Assembly (NCBI RefSeq): GCF_963676685.1
Contig: NC_092345.1
Location: 84,757,592 to 84,821,591 of the forward strand
Direction: 5' to 3'
DNA from: Mytilus edulis
Lineage: Eukaryota > Mollusca > Bivalvia > Mytilida > Mytilidae
DNA length: 64,000 nt
The first letter of the stretch is position 1. Every line of letters begins with the position of its first letter. Below the pieces are notes generated by a model that saw only the letters and a program-made list of their open reading frames with translations, made no database searches and was not told the origin of the DNA. Below are positions 1 through 9,268 of the stretch, one piece after another. The position numbers and the translations under genes were made by a program.

Positions 1-352
1 GACAATCCCCACCCAACACCAGGGAGTGTTAGGACACCGGTCAGAGTCAGTTATTATGGTGGAGGAAGCCGAAGTACTCGAGAGAACCACCAGGCTGCTC
101 GTCAGGAACAGACAACCCCAAGAGATATCAGCAGATTGATCTCCAGGTCAAAGTCGGGAGCAACTTTGACCAACCGAGGCTCCCATAGTACCCATTCTAG
201 TTTAAACTCTGGTCTGGGTACCAGAGATGTGTATGAGAGGGTGAAAATCACCCTTCTGATGTGCTGATATTTTTAGCACCCTGAGTGAGAATCAAATTCA
301 GGACCTTCAGCACTGTAGACATTGGTCTTAACCATTAGACCACGAACTCACA
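1..352 (-). mobile_element. tRNA-derived SINE, running off the left edge
   Basis: Read on the minus strand from about 352, the sequence starts with a degenerate tRNA-like head: an A-box-like TGGTCTAATGGTTAAGA, then a weak B-box-like AATTTGATTCTC near 290. It continues into a non-tRNA body. The body contains CTTCCTCCACCATAA near 58-72, which is also present in the SINE at 27963-28400. The head is too degenerate to be a working tRNA gene. The 3' tail lies outside the window. Confidence 0.6.
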
Positions 353-359
353 CAAGGAA

Positions 360-700
360 TTTTTTCTTTTTCTTGGACGCCTTCCTACGTTAAAATAGAC
401 ATGCCAGACATCATTTTCTCATAATTATTTGGATAACTTATGTCATGTATGTCCTGCCTTTTTATTTAACACGCTTTTCTGTCCTGCCTTTTTTTCATTA
501 GTGTATCCTGACTTTTTTTTTTTACATAAATTGACATCCTGTCTTTTTTTTATGGCAGCATAATTTTCATCCTGTCCATTTTAACGTAAAACGACTTTCC
601 TGTCTTTTTTTTTTAAAATCATCCTAAATGAATTTTCATTTATCCTGGAAATGCTATGCTTTTAAACTATTTTGGATGCCCTGGTTTTTCTGCACTCAAG
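360..700. repeat. Degenerate T-rich interspersed repeat
   Basis: Iterates 'tcctg(c/a/t)ct' followed by T runs of 7-10 about every 40-60 bp. The same pattern occurs at 5670-5860, so this is a second, more decayed copy of that element. No gene seen. Confidence 0.45.
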
Positions 701-704
701 GTAA

Positions 705-1358
705 ACTAGATATCATTGAGATGGGAGCCATCTCTGTGGGCCCCGCTGTGAATAATGTGCATTAAAAAATTGTATCTTTACCATAGGACATGGGTTTGTC
801 AACTGAAACCAAAGTTTTTGACCTTGACCTTTGACCTATGAAGTTGTAAATAAATTATGACACACCCTTTGGTGTTGGTTTATATACATGTCAAGTAAAA
901 ACTTTGAAATGATAACGGTTCTCAAGATATAGAGCAGACACAATCTTTACCATAGGACATGGGTTGTCAACTGAAACCAAAGTTTTTAACCTTGAACTTT
1001 GCCCTAGGCAGTCGTTCATAAATTATGACACACCCTCTGGTGTTGGTTCATATACATGTCAAGTATAAACTTTGAAATCATAACGGTTCTCAAGATATAG
1101 AGCGGACACGATCTTCACCACAGGACACAGGGTTGTCAACTGAAACCAAAGTTTTTTTACCTTGACCTTTGACCTAGGAAGTTGTACATACATCATGACA
1201 CGCCCTCTGGTGGTGGTTAATAAACATGTAAAGTATACAGTATGAAATCATAATGGTTCTCTAGATATGGAGCGGACACAAAGTGTTACAGACGGACGGA
1301 CGGACGGATGGACGGACAGACTAATCACTATAGGGGACCGCCTTTGGCGGGACCCTAA
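705..1358 (+). mobile_element. Pearl-like element: three ~168-bp core repeats, ACGG microsatellite, hairpin end
   Basis: Three tandem monomers start near 776, 944 and 1113; each begins with a 'ctt(t)accataggacat' variant and ends with 'gagcRgacac'. They are followed by (ACGG)n at 1291-1320 and a right end with the palindrome CCGCC-TTT-GGCGG near 1338-1350. A left flank, tandem cores of about 160 bp, an ACGG-type microsatellite and a right flank is the arrangement I recall for bivalve pearl elements, which are thought to be non-autonomous Helentron relatives. No protein is encoded. Confidence 0.65.
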
Positions 1359-1405
1359 TTATGAGATTCCAAAAGATCCACATGGTCATGCCATGGAATA
1401 ATTTG

Positions 1406-2101
1406 TTAAGGTTCATCATAAGGAATTGAAAAATATGGCCGTGTTTACACCTCCAAAATTACTATGAGTACAGACAAACTGGTACATCCAGGAAAGTTTT
1501 AAGGCATGGCAGGAACTAGATATTGTTGTTACCAATTATGTAAATCAATTGTATCTGATTTTATGCCCTTTATGGGCCCTGTAATTTGGGAAATAAAAAT
1601 ATTCTATTCTATTCTATTCTATATAAAAGTTATATGAAGTCTACGTTTCAGAAAATTAAAAACTTACCTGGATTTTGATGTTCATTTTTTTCCAGTCTGC
1701 AGAAGATAGCAAAATAAACAAACACCCGAGTTTCATTTGATACGGTCCACTCAGTTACACAGTTTAAACCTGTTAAATCACCTATTGTTTACAGGTGTCT
1801 ATTGTCCACCTATTGTCCATTTAAATCAATACTACTCACAACATTGATTATATGAGGGGAGCTTCTCAATCGTTTTCACTACTTAATTAATTTTGGCACC
1901 TTCTGCAGGAACGGAAAAAAATGGTTAGCAAAATCTAGAAAAGTTTATAATTTTCTGAAACATAAAATGCATTTAAAATTTATATATCTAGTTCCTGCCA
2001 TCCCTTAAAACTGTTGCAGGTGTATAGGTTAGTCTGTACTCAGAGTAAAATTTGGGGTGTAAATACGGCCATTTTAGCCAAAAGGTTATGATGAACCTTA
2101 A
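1406..2101. mobile_element. Inverted-repeat element with ~118-bp arms and TTAA ends
   Basis: The left arm (1406-1522) and right arm (1982-2101, reverse complement) match over about 118 bp, beginning TTAAGGTTCATCATAA. TTAA at both ends suggests a TTAA-targeting non-autonomous DNA element (piggyBac- or Kolobok-like; inference). The interior (1523-1981) carries an apparent LINE 3' end that stops in (ATTCT)n. No coding sequence. Confidence 0.6.
1540..1622 (+). mobile_element. LINE 3'-end fragment with ATTCT tail
   Basis: The sequence reads 'ccctttatgggccctgtaa', then 'aaataaaaat', then four ATTCT repeats. An AATAAA-like signal followed by a short tandem tail is typical of 5'-truncated non-LTR retrotransposons. 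It lies inside the inverted-repeat element at 1406-2101. Confidence 0.4.
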
Positions 2102-4896
2102 AGGGAAAATTCACGATTTTTTACTTATGGTTTAAATATGTTCATTATGACATAATATATATATTCACAAAGTTTTATCGCTATATGTGCAGTAATAAAG
2201 GAGAAATTCAATAATTAATGAAAAAATATCAACTACTTCCTGTAGGTCGTGACGTTTTCTCCTGATTTTTGCATGCCGGGATTTAAAATACAATCATTAA
2301 AAGTCTTGGTTTTTAATCATATTTTAACGTAATCGTAAGCGCGCCGATGACTTATGCTTTATCTAATAACCATCCGATAATAAGAAGATAAAACGCACAG
2401 ACGTTCAATTGTACTCATTCGTGAGATAAATTATCTATGTTAAACGTATATATTTGAATTATGTTTGTAGACAACACAAAAAGTTATAAATTTATTTTTA
2501 ATAAATGCATTTTCGGACTGATAAGGTGAACAAATTAAAGTACAATAATCTGTAAAGACAATATGTTGGTGTACTCATGATTATTAACTTTTTACTATCT
2601 CTGCTATGACTAGGTTTATACGATGTGTGTATTCACGGTTCTGTGGCAATACTCGTAGATGGCTTGTTGAAAGGTAAATTGTTATTTGCACTTCGGTATT
2701 TAACCACGCCTCTAGGGCACACCTTGCCAGGTGTGACTGTCTATTCGGATCAGTGGGAGCATTTAATACACACATTACAAATACATATTCAAGTTGGTGA
2801 CAAATAAAAATTGGTCGCCGTGGAATTATTTAATTATATTTGGTGCTATTATTTATTTGAATTCAAATAAGTTAATTTACTAAGAAATACACAATTTTCG
2901 GTTAAAGACGGGAAACTTAATTCATATGTCAGAATGAAATGATATACAAGTCTTGTCCTTGATTTATGTCTCATAAAAAAGGGGGACTTAGAAATTAGAA
3001 ATAGCTTTACTAAATCATTTTTATTTGTCTTTATTGGGCGAAAAAATGTACGAGAACACTTACATTTAGACTTTTGAAAGCCATGTATTAATTAATATAT
3101 GAAACTATCTGAAGATAACTCTACCGAAGCGGAATATAATATGTACGAATAAAGAAAAAATACTTTTGTATTGGAATGGAATCGAAAAATTACGAATAGA
3201 TATTCTTTTCAAGTGTGAAAAACGTCAACCAAATTTATTCATAATCGGGAACGTCCTTATTAAAATCTGAGACTACTATAATAATCGTCGTCTCCCAACG
3301 TATATATATACTTAAATAACTATTTGACCAACGATGTTTAAAATTAAGACAACGAATTTAATGTTATCATTCCCTATTTTTGAATGTTATTATAAGTCTG
3401 TTCAACTTGCAAGAATACCCCTAAAGCGGACAAATATCCGACAAGCAGTTTATTCTTTAAATTGCTGTCAAGAAAGAAAATAAATCCCGAAATTGATACT
3501 CAATAGTTTTCCTAGAAAATATTCACATCCCTTGGGGATTATTAGTGTACGTCCAGTTGCATATATTTTACATGAATGTTGGAACAATTGTGAAGATGAC
3601 AAATTTCGTCCTTTATTCGAGAACAATCTAATTGATATATAAATCTTTAGTTTACTATGTTCTTAACTTCGATGAACCAAAGCAAGTTATAAATTGACCT
3701 GTATTTAAATCAAATTGTTTCTTTTTTTCTTCTTCTTCTTTTGGTATACAATAGTCTATCGAATTCGTTGATTACATACTGTTGGCATACGTGGACTAGT
3801 CTATAATAATTTACAAAACTTTTACCACAATTTACACAAAATGTATGTTTCTTTCTTATGTTCAATGTATACATGTATACATATTTTAAATTGCGCTACT
3901 GACTATAGTTCCGTAACTTTCTACCCAGGCGTATGTATACACGAATCGTCGACAAGTGCGCACATTTTTTTAAATCAATAATTCTGGTATGTTCCAATCT
4001 GTCCTAAACTATTGACAATGAGTATATATTACATTTTCCCAAATTAACCCTTGGAAAAATATGTAAATAGATTTGTATTTCTTCAATTTTTTTTTTTGTA
4101 TTAATTTTTTTTTATAGATAATATTCTTTACACCAGAAATGTTATTTATAAACAAGCGTATGAGTTCAGTAATGACTAGTATAAATATCACTTTCGGACA
4201 CGCAAGACAAAAATGTATATTATACATGCACCTGATAGTTCAAAATGGAAAGTTATAAGTAACGGTCGTGTACACTGATCAATACCTACAGAAGTGAAAC
4301 GATGCATGAACTTGCAAGCCAGCCGGACAGGAAATCGATTGAATACCTGGACGTGTCACCTTACACCCCTTCCAATACCTTTGGGAGTAATACCTTTAGC
4401 CATGCTGGTGATCAGATGAGGGAAGATCCGAATTTATTTAAATAAAGTTTATTACTTGAAAGAATTATGAACGAATTAGATTTTCGAAAACAATTTCCAC
4501 GGAACACTTATTTATGATTTGAACTTTGACTTTTTAACTAATTACAATATTATCAGTTTAAAAATAACAGACTATATGGTTATTTAAAAATATAAGACCA
4601 TTTTCCGTATCAAGTTATTCAGTCAGATAAAACAACCGTACGATTGACAAGATATCGACACGCAATTACGACTACATCGTTTACTGTAGTTTTGTTCCTT
4701 TGTGGTTTATAGACATATCGGGATTTTTCATCGGAGAAGGTGACAATATGGCGGAGAGCACGGAACTGATACTCAAAATTTAAAATCGATGGTGATCTCT
4801 TATTTAGCGGAATAAAACTTTAATATCTATAAATTTGAGCATTTTTATACAGAATGGACATAATATCAATTTTTGATTTTTTTGAGAAGTTTCCCT
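2102..4896. mobile_element. TTAA-flanked DNA element, ~2.8 kb, no intact transposase
   Basis: The ends are AGGGAAAATTC (2102) and, inverted, AGGGAAACTTC (ending 4896), directly flanked by TTAA at 2098-2101 and 4897-4900. The left TTAA is shared with the element at 1406-2101. The interior is AT-rich. The only hint of coding is 2625-2807 (+), with a 'VYSDQW'-like stretch faintly reminiscent of an IS1595/Merlin-type transposase, too weak to call. Otherwise I see nothing in this stretch. Confidence 0.45.
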
Positions 4897-4928
4897 TTAA
4901 GATGAACAAGTCAAATAAATTTATTCAC

Positions 4929-5063
4929 AAACCGAACTCGACGTAAGTATTCATTTCCAGTAGTGGGTGGGATATCCAAATCGAAATCATCCAACCCGCC
5001 ATCGTCGACGATAAGGGCCGCTCCCTGTAACCTGTCCCCGTCAGATTCGTCACTTCCATTCAT
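4929..5063 (-). CDS. GEMIN2: Probable GEMIN2 (SMN complex) first coding exon, partial gene
   Basis: Read on the minus strand from ATG at 5063, 45 codons encode an acidic N-terminus ending in DDFDLDIPPTTGNEYLRRVR. This resembles the conserved N-terminal segment of Gemin2 (FDPSVPP-T-EYLRRVQIEA in human, from memory), which binds SMN and holds Sm proteins during snRNP assembly. The exon is relatively CpG-rich for this AT-rich neighbourhood, as first exons often are. I place its end before GTGAAT (4928-4923), a usable but not ideal donor; the alternative GTTCGG three codons earlier is weaker. No later exon was found between 4928 and 1, so the first intron would exceed 4.9 kb and contain the repeats listed to the left. 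Identity rests on a short motif. Confidence 0.55.
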
Positions 5064-5311
5064 TTTTGGTATTGTCTTTTTAATTTCGAACGTTTGGCAA
5101 TTTTTTACACTCGATGTTTAACAATAACATTATTTCGACCTCTAAGATTACGTTTTAATAAACGCATAAATGATACAGATCTAATTTATATTTATAATTT
5201 TTAAAGCAATATCGGTCACCACATGTGCTTTTTCCGGGAAATAAAATTCTGGAGCTTTTGAGAAAGTAATAATTTATTTCAAAGTCCGCCTACATGACAT
5301 ACATGTTCACA
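5064..5311. other. Upstream region of the GEMIN2-like exon
   Basis: AT-rich with no clear TATA box, long open frame or repeat. By position it would hold the 5' UTR and promoter of the minus-strand GEMIN2-like gene; nothing in the bases proves this. Confidence 0.3.
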
Positions 5312-5443
5312 ATAAGGGAGCTGTACAATTTGATTTTTATGGGAATCTGCGATGAAATTTGAAAAAAAAACCAGGACAATGTTTTTCGACTTTTTCATCC
5401 TAGACCCCCACCTCCCCCTAAAAATCAAATAGTAGCTCCCTAA
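5312..5443. mobile_element. Short foldback (MITE-like) element
   Basis: Inverted ends: TAAGGGAGCT..ATTTGATTTTTATGGG on the left and, reversed, TTAGGGAGCTACTATTTGATTTTTAGGGG on the right, split here as shared 5' and 3' parts of each arm. About 130 bp in total, non-coding. Confidence 0.55.
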
Positions 5444-5603
5444 TGTTCAGAGAAAACAATAGCTCTCAGTTATATTGTTGGCTTTTTTTTAAAACTACTT
5501 CTAACCTTTTTGGGGAAAATATGCATCATTTTTATCAAATTGGGATATTTATAATAAACCATGAATTTGACTGGAACTTCAATTTGCAGACACCCTTTCA
5601 AGG

Positions 5604-5629
5604 TAAGGGAGCTACCATTTGATTTTTAT

Positions 5630-5667
<38 letters not shown>

Positions 5668-5870
5668 CTAGGATGTAAAATTTTGTCCTGCATTTTTTTT
5701 TAGCTGTAATCTCTGTCCTGCATTTTTAATTTTCACTCTGTTCGGTCCTGCCTTTATTTTTTTTTTTTAGTTTATCCTGACTTTTTTTTTTACCTAAATT
5801 GTCGTCCTGACTTCTTTTTTTTGCAAGTGTTTCATCCTGCCTTTTTTTTACTCAAAACTCCCTAAATAGA
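5604..5870 (+). mobile_element. Related element with a 38-base poly-G run
   Basis: Starts with the same AAGGGAGCTACCATTTGAT end as the element at 5312-5443. An uninterrupted G run fills 5630-5667, then come 'tcctgcattttttt'-type iterations matching 360-700. The right inverted end is missing or decayed. Confidence 0.5.
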
Positions 5871-5985
5871 CCATCAAATCTGCACATAGTCATTTTAGGC
5901 ATGAAAAATGTTTAAATGTTTTAATCAGTGTTTATCAGTTTGTATTCATGCACAATTACTACTGAGACCGCACTGTTTGGGAAAA

Positions 5986-6085
5986 TAGTAGGGCACTGAC
6001 TGACCTAAGGGGGGCCTGCTCCAGTCATGCTTCAGTGATTCCCTATATAATCAACTAAATTTTTCCCACAAAAAGGGGGGGGGGC
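5986..6085 (-). mobile_element. Truncated copy of the GGCGGATCC-type MITE
   Basis: The reverse complement of this stretch matches the middle of the element at 47337-47482 (TTGATTATATAGGGAATCA, then the CATGACTGGAGC region and the GGTCAGTCAG region). The terminal GGCGGATCCAG repeats are absent here. Confidence 0.6.
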
Positions 6086-7003
6086 CCTATTCACCCCTTT
6101 TCTATTTTTCTATTTTAAAATCAAACTCTGAAAAAGCGAAATAATCAAAACTGCACGTTAAGTTTAGTACTTTAAAAGTTTGATCTAATATCTAAACTAA
6201 CAAATATAAAAACGTTATTTTAGAATTTTGAAATTTTAACTATTTGGTGAAAATTTCAAAATTTTTCAAATGTTTGGAATATTGATATTTTAAAACTTTG
6301 ATCAAAATTTTAAAAATCTAAAATTTGAAATCATAAAAACAAGGAAACATTATTGGTAGGTAACATGTATTGAGTCAAAGTGGAATCTGTCTCTGGATTT
6401 TTCAAAATGGCTATCATTACCATGGAAACTACTTTTTAATATTTTGAATTGATAAGTGTTACACGGACCCCATGCAAATATAATGAAAGCAAGGCATTTT
6501 TAATTTTTGAACCTCCACGGTCAATGATCATTAAAAGGCATTTCTGGTATAACATATTACTTTCTTTATTCCTACGAATAGAATCAGATTATCCTTTTTT
6601 CACAATGAGGGGCCTGATGGGTTATTTTCGTTCTTCGTGATCGGCACATTTTCGCTATCGTGATCTGTTTTTCTACAGATTTTTTTTTTTTTTATATATT
6701 TTTGTGATCCTATTTTTCAGTTTACGGACATGACGGATATGGATAGTAAAAGAAGAGAGGGACGAAAGATACCAAAGGGACAGTCAAACTCATAAATCTA
6801 GAACAAACTGACAACGCCATGGCTAAAAATGAAAAAGACAAACAAACAACAGCACACACGACACAACATAGAAAACTAAAGAATAAACAACACGAACCCC
6901 ACCAAAAAACTAGGGGTGATCTCAGGTGCTCAGTAAACTGCACATTGCTAAGAAAACAAAAAAATAGTAAAGTCAGCGTCAAATACGTTAATAAAGTAAT
7001 ACA
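6086..7003. other. AT-rich non-coding stretch with suspected interspersed repeat
   Basis: 6086-6740 is simple AT-rich sequence with no gene. 6745-7000 reads like a common mussel interspersed repeat ('gacgaaagataccaaaggg', then A-rich 'aaacaaacaacag'), recognised from memory only. Overlapping open frames on both strands here (6722-7057 and 6819-7073) lack any domain and are compositional. Confidence 0.35.
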
Positions 7004-7612
7004 AACAAGAATGTGTCCAAAGTACACGGATGCCCCACTCGCACTATCCTTTTCCATGTTCCATGGACTGTGAAATTGGGTAATATTCTAATTTGGTATT
7101 AAAATTTGAAAGATTATACTATAGGGAACATATGTACTAAGTTTCAAGTTGATTGGACTTCAATTTTATCAAAAACTACCTTGACCAAAAACTTTAACCT
7201 GAAACTCTCACTTTCATTTTCTAAGTTTAGTGGACCGTGAAATTAGGATCAAAAGTCTAATTTGGCTCCAAAATTAAAAAGATTATATCATAAGCAAAAA
7301 GTTTACTAAGTTTCAAGTTGATTGGACTTCAGCTTCACCAAAAACTACCTTGACCAAAAACTTTAACCTGAAACTCCCACTTTCATTTTCTATGTTCAGT
7401 GGACCGTGAAATTGGGGTCAAAAGTATAATTTGGCTTTAAAATTAGAAAGATCATATCATAAGCAACAAGTCTACTAAGTTTCAAGTTGATTGGACTTGA
7501 CAGCTTCATCAAAAACTACCTTGACCAAAAACTTTAACTTGAACGGACGGACGAACGGAGCCACAGACCAGAAAACATAATGCCCCTCTACTATCGTAGG
7601 TGGGGCATAAAA
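7004..7612 (+). mobile_element. Pearl-like element, second family
   Basis: Three monomers of about 169 bp start near 7061, 7228 and 7398 ('gtggaccgtgaaatt'). They are followed by 'gaacggacggacgaacgg' (7543-7560) and a terminal hairpin, ATGCCCC..GGGGCAT (7579-7608). The left end also carries 'atgccccac'. Same architecture as 705-1358 but unrelated core sequence. Confidence 0.65.
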
Positions 7613-8650
7613 AGGAAATACTTTAAAAAAAATGATTAACAAAATTTTAATCTGCTTTAAAACGAAAAAGTCTGTAAATCAGTACTGTGTTGTACATTAC
7701 CCTCAATTTCAGCTTGAACTTTCTCTCTGAAAATCAACTTTATTGGCTAAACTGCATGACAAACTTGACAAACTTTTATGTCTGAATCATGCTTTTAGAG
7801 TTTTTGCCCCCTGAGCTTGAACTTTAACATCTGACCTTGAACATTAGTATGGATCATCCTCTCTTGACAGTTATTGTGTACAATAGAAATCGAAAAAGTC
7901 CTTTAACACATAAAGAGTGATAATCTGGTTTAATTCTGCATTTTACATTGCATCAAACTTAAAATAAGTATTTTTGGTAGTATTTTAGTGTAATGGGTGT
8001 TACAAGGGGAGCAGATTCCGCTGAGATTATTTTCTGCTCAACTTTCCAGAGCACTTGAGATTACCCATTGTTATTGATGAGGTTTTTGTTGTTCAGTCCT
8101 CAGTTTTCAATGTTTAGTATTGTTGAGGTCATCATGTTTTTATTGTCATTACCTGCAGGGCATATTAATTGTGTTGAATGTCTTCTTGGTACCTTCTGCC
8201 TCCTTACATCTTCACATCTTTATATCACCCAGAAAATTCCATTTTGAATTGTTCAGGTTGATAGTATGATTAAAGGAAAGAAAACTGAAAAGTCTGCACC
8301 ATGTTGGTCAAGTGTAGACTCAGAACCTAGATTTAAACTAGACATTTGTATTTAGGACTCTTATTATTTAGTCAATACATGTCATCCTCTCCTGACAATG
8401 AAAACTCAAATCTAGTCTTTAATAAATTGCTTTGCCAAGTGCAGCTGGATATGACCACAGATGTCCAACCCTGAACTGTTGGGGCAAAAATGGACACAAT
8501 ATTCAGACTTGATACAGGTCTGAATTCAGATTGGAATTCAATATTTGAAACATAATAGGTTCCTCCCCTTTTTTTTGCAACAACAAACATATACAAAATG
8601 TTCTTTTTAATTTCTGAAATCTGAAATGAGAATAAAGTAAATTCACAGCT
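7613..8650. other. Intergenic, nothing recognised
   Basis: AT-rich. The 176-codon minus-strand open frame at 8372-8902 overlaps repeat sequence and shows no domain, so I do not call it a gene. Confidence 0.3.
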
Positions 8651-8699
8651 TATCATCTCAAGACAATACAACATGTCTTTAGACATAATTTTAAAACAG

Positions 8700-9268
8700 T
8701 GTAAGGGAGTCAATATTTTTGGATTACCTCCCTTGCACAGCTTTAAAGTTAAGTCTGAATTGTCCATAAACCAAGAAACCCATGTTTTCCCCCTTTTTTG
8801 CCCCCAATTCCTAAACGGTTTGAGCCATAATCCCTCAAAGCCAATCCTAACAATCCCTTTGTGGTATGGAAACTTCTTGTATATTTTCAGAGATCCATAC
8901 ACTTATACACAAGTTATTATAATTGTATAAATAAACCAATTTTAAAGACGTTTCGGCCATTGGCCTTCTTCAGTTCTTTATTTTTCCTCTCAACTACATG
9001 GCTGACATTTTGTTTACAAGTTATTGTAAGGAAACTAGAAAAATGCTTTCTGGGGCCTTTTTTGGACCCCTAATTCCTAAACTGTTAGGACCATAAGTTC
9101 ATAATCCCCTTAATCAATCCCAACATTCCTTGTGTGGTTATAAACCTTGTGTTTAAATTTCATAAATTTCAATTTACTTATACTTAATTAAGTTATTGTC
9201 CAGAAACCAACTGTCTTCGGACGACGTGATACCAATCTACGACAGCAACATTTTTTCGCGGTCATATA
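8700..9268 (+). mobile_element. Pearl-like element, third family (two monomers)
   Basis: Two related monomers carry 'aattcctaaac(g/t)gtt' at about 8805 and 9070, each followed by 'caatccc' and 'ttgtgtggt'-like text. Next come 'cttcggacgacgtgatacc' and a hairpin-like end around 9237-9265. The monomer junction is interrupted by the insertion at 8919-9015. A shorter relative lies at 15020-15212. Confidence 0.5.
8919..9015 (-). mobile_element. 97-bp insertion with 10-bp target duplication and hammerhead-ribozyme-like core
   Basis: Flanked by ACAAGTTATT at 8909-8918 and 9016-9025. On the minus strand it contains CTGAAGA (8973-8967), the short palindromic stem GGCCAATGGCC (8965-8955) and GAAACGTC (8954-8947). 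This is the order of a minimal type I hammerhead (CUGANGA, stem II, GAAA, GUH). Such motifs are known in Penelope-like elements and metazoan retrozymes. Stem I pairing is poor and activity is unproven. Confidence 0.4.

Noticed and set aside
275..352. Possible tRNA gene (minus strand)
   Set aside because: A box acceptable but B box and acceptor pairing are poor; it is the head of a SINE.
2625..2807. 60-codon plus frame with 'VYSDQW', like an IS1595/Merlin transposase
   Set aside because: Only a handful of residues fit, no other DDE motifs found in frame; the TTAA target also does not suit Merlin.
6722..7073. Overlapping open frames on both strands (111 and 84 codons)
   Set aside because: Low-complexity, Lys/Gln-rich versus Leu/Phe/Cys-rich mirror frames within an interspersed repeat.
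8372..8902. 176-codon minus-strand open frame
   Set aside because: Overlaps a pearl-like repeat, has no recognisable domain, and overlaps open frames on the other strand; compositional.
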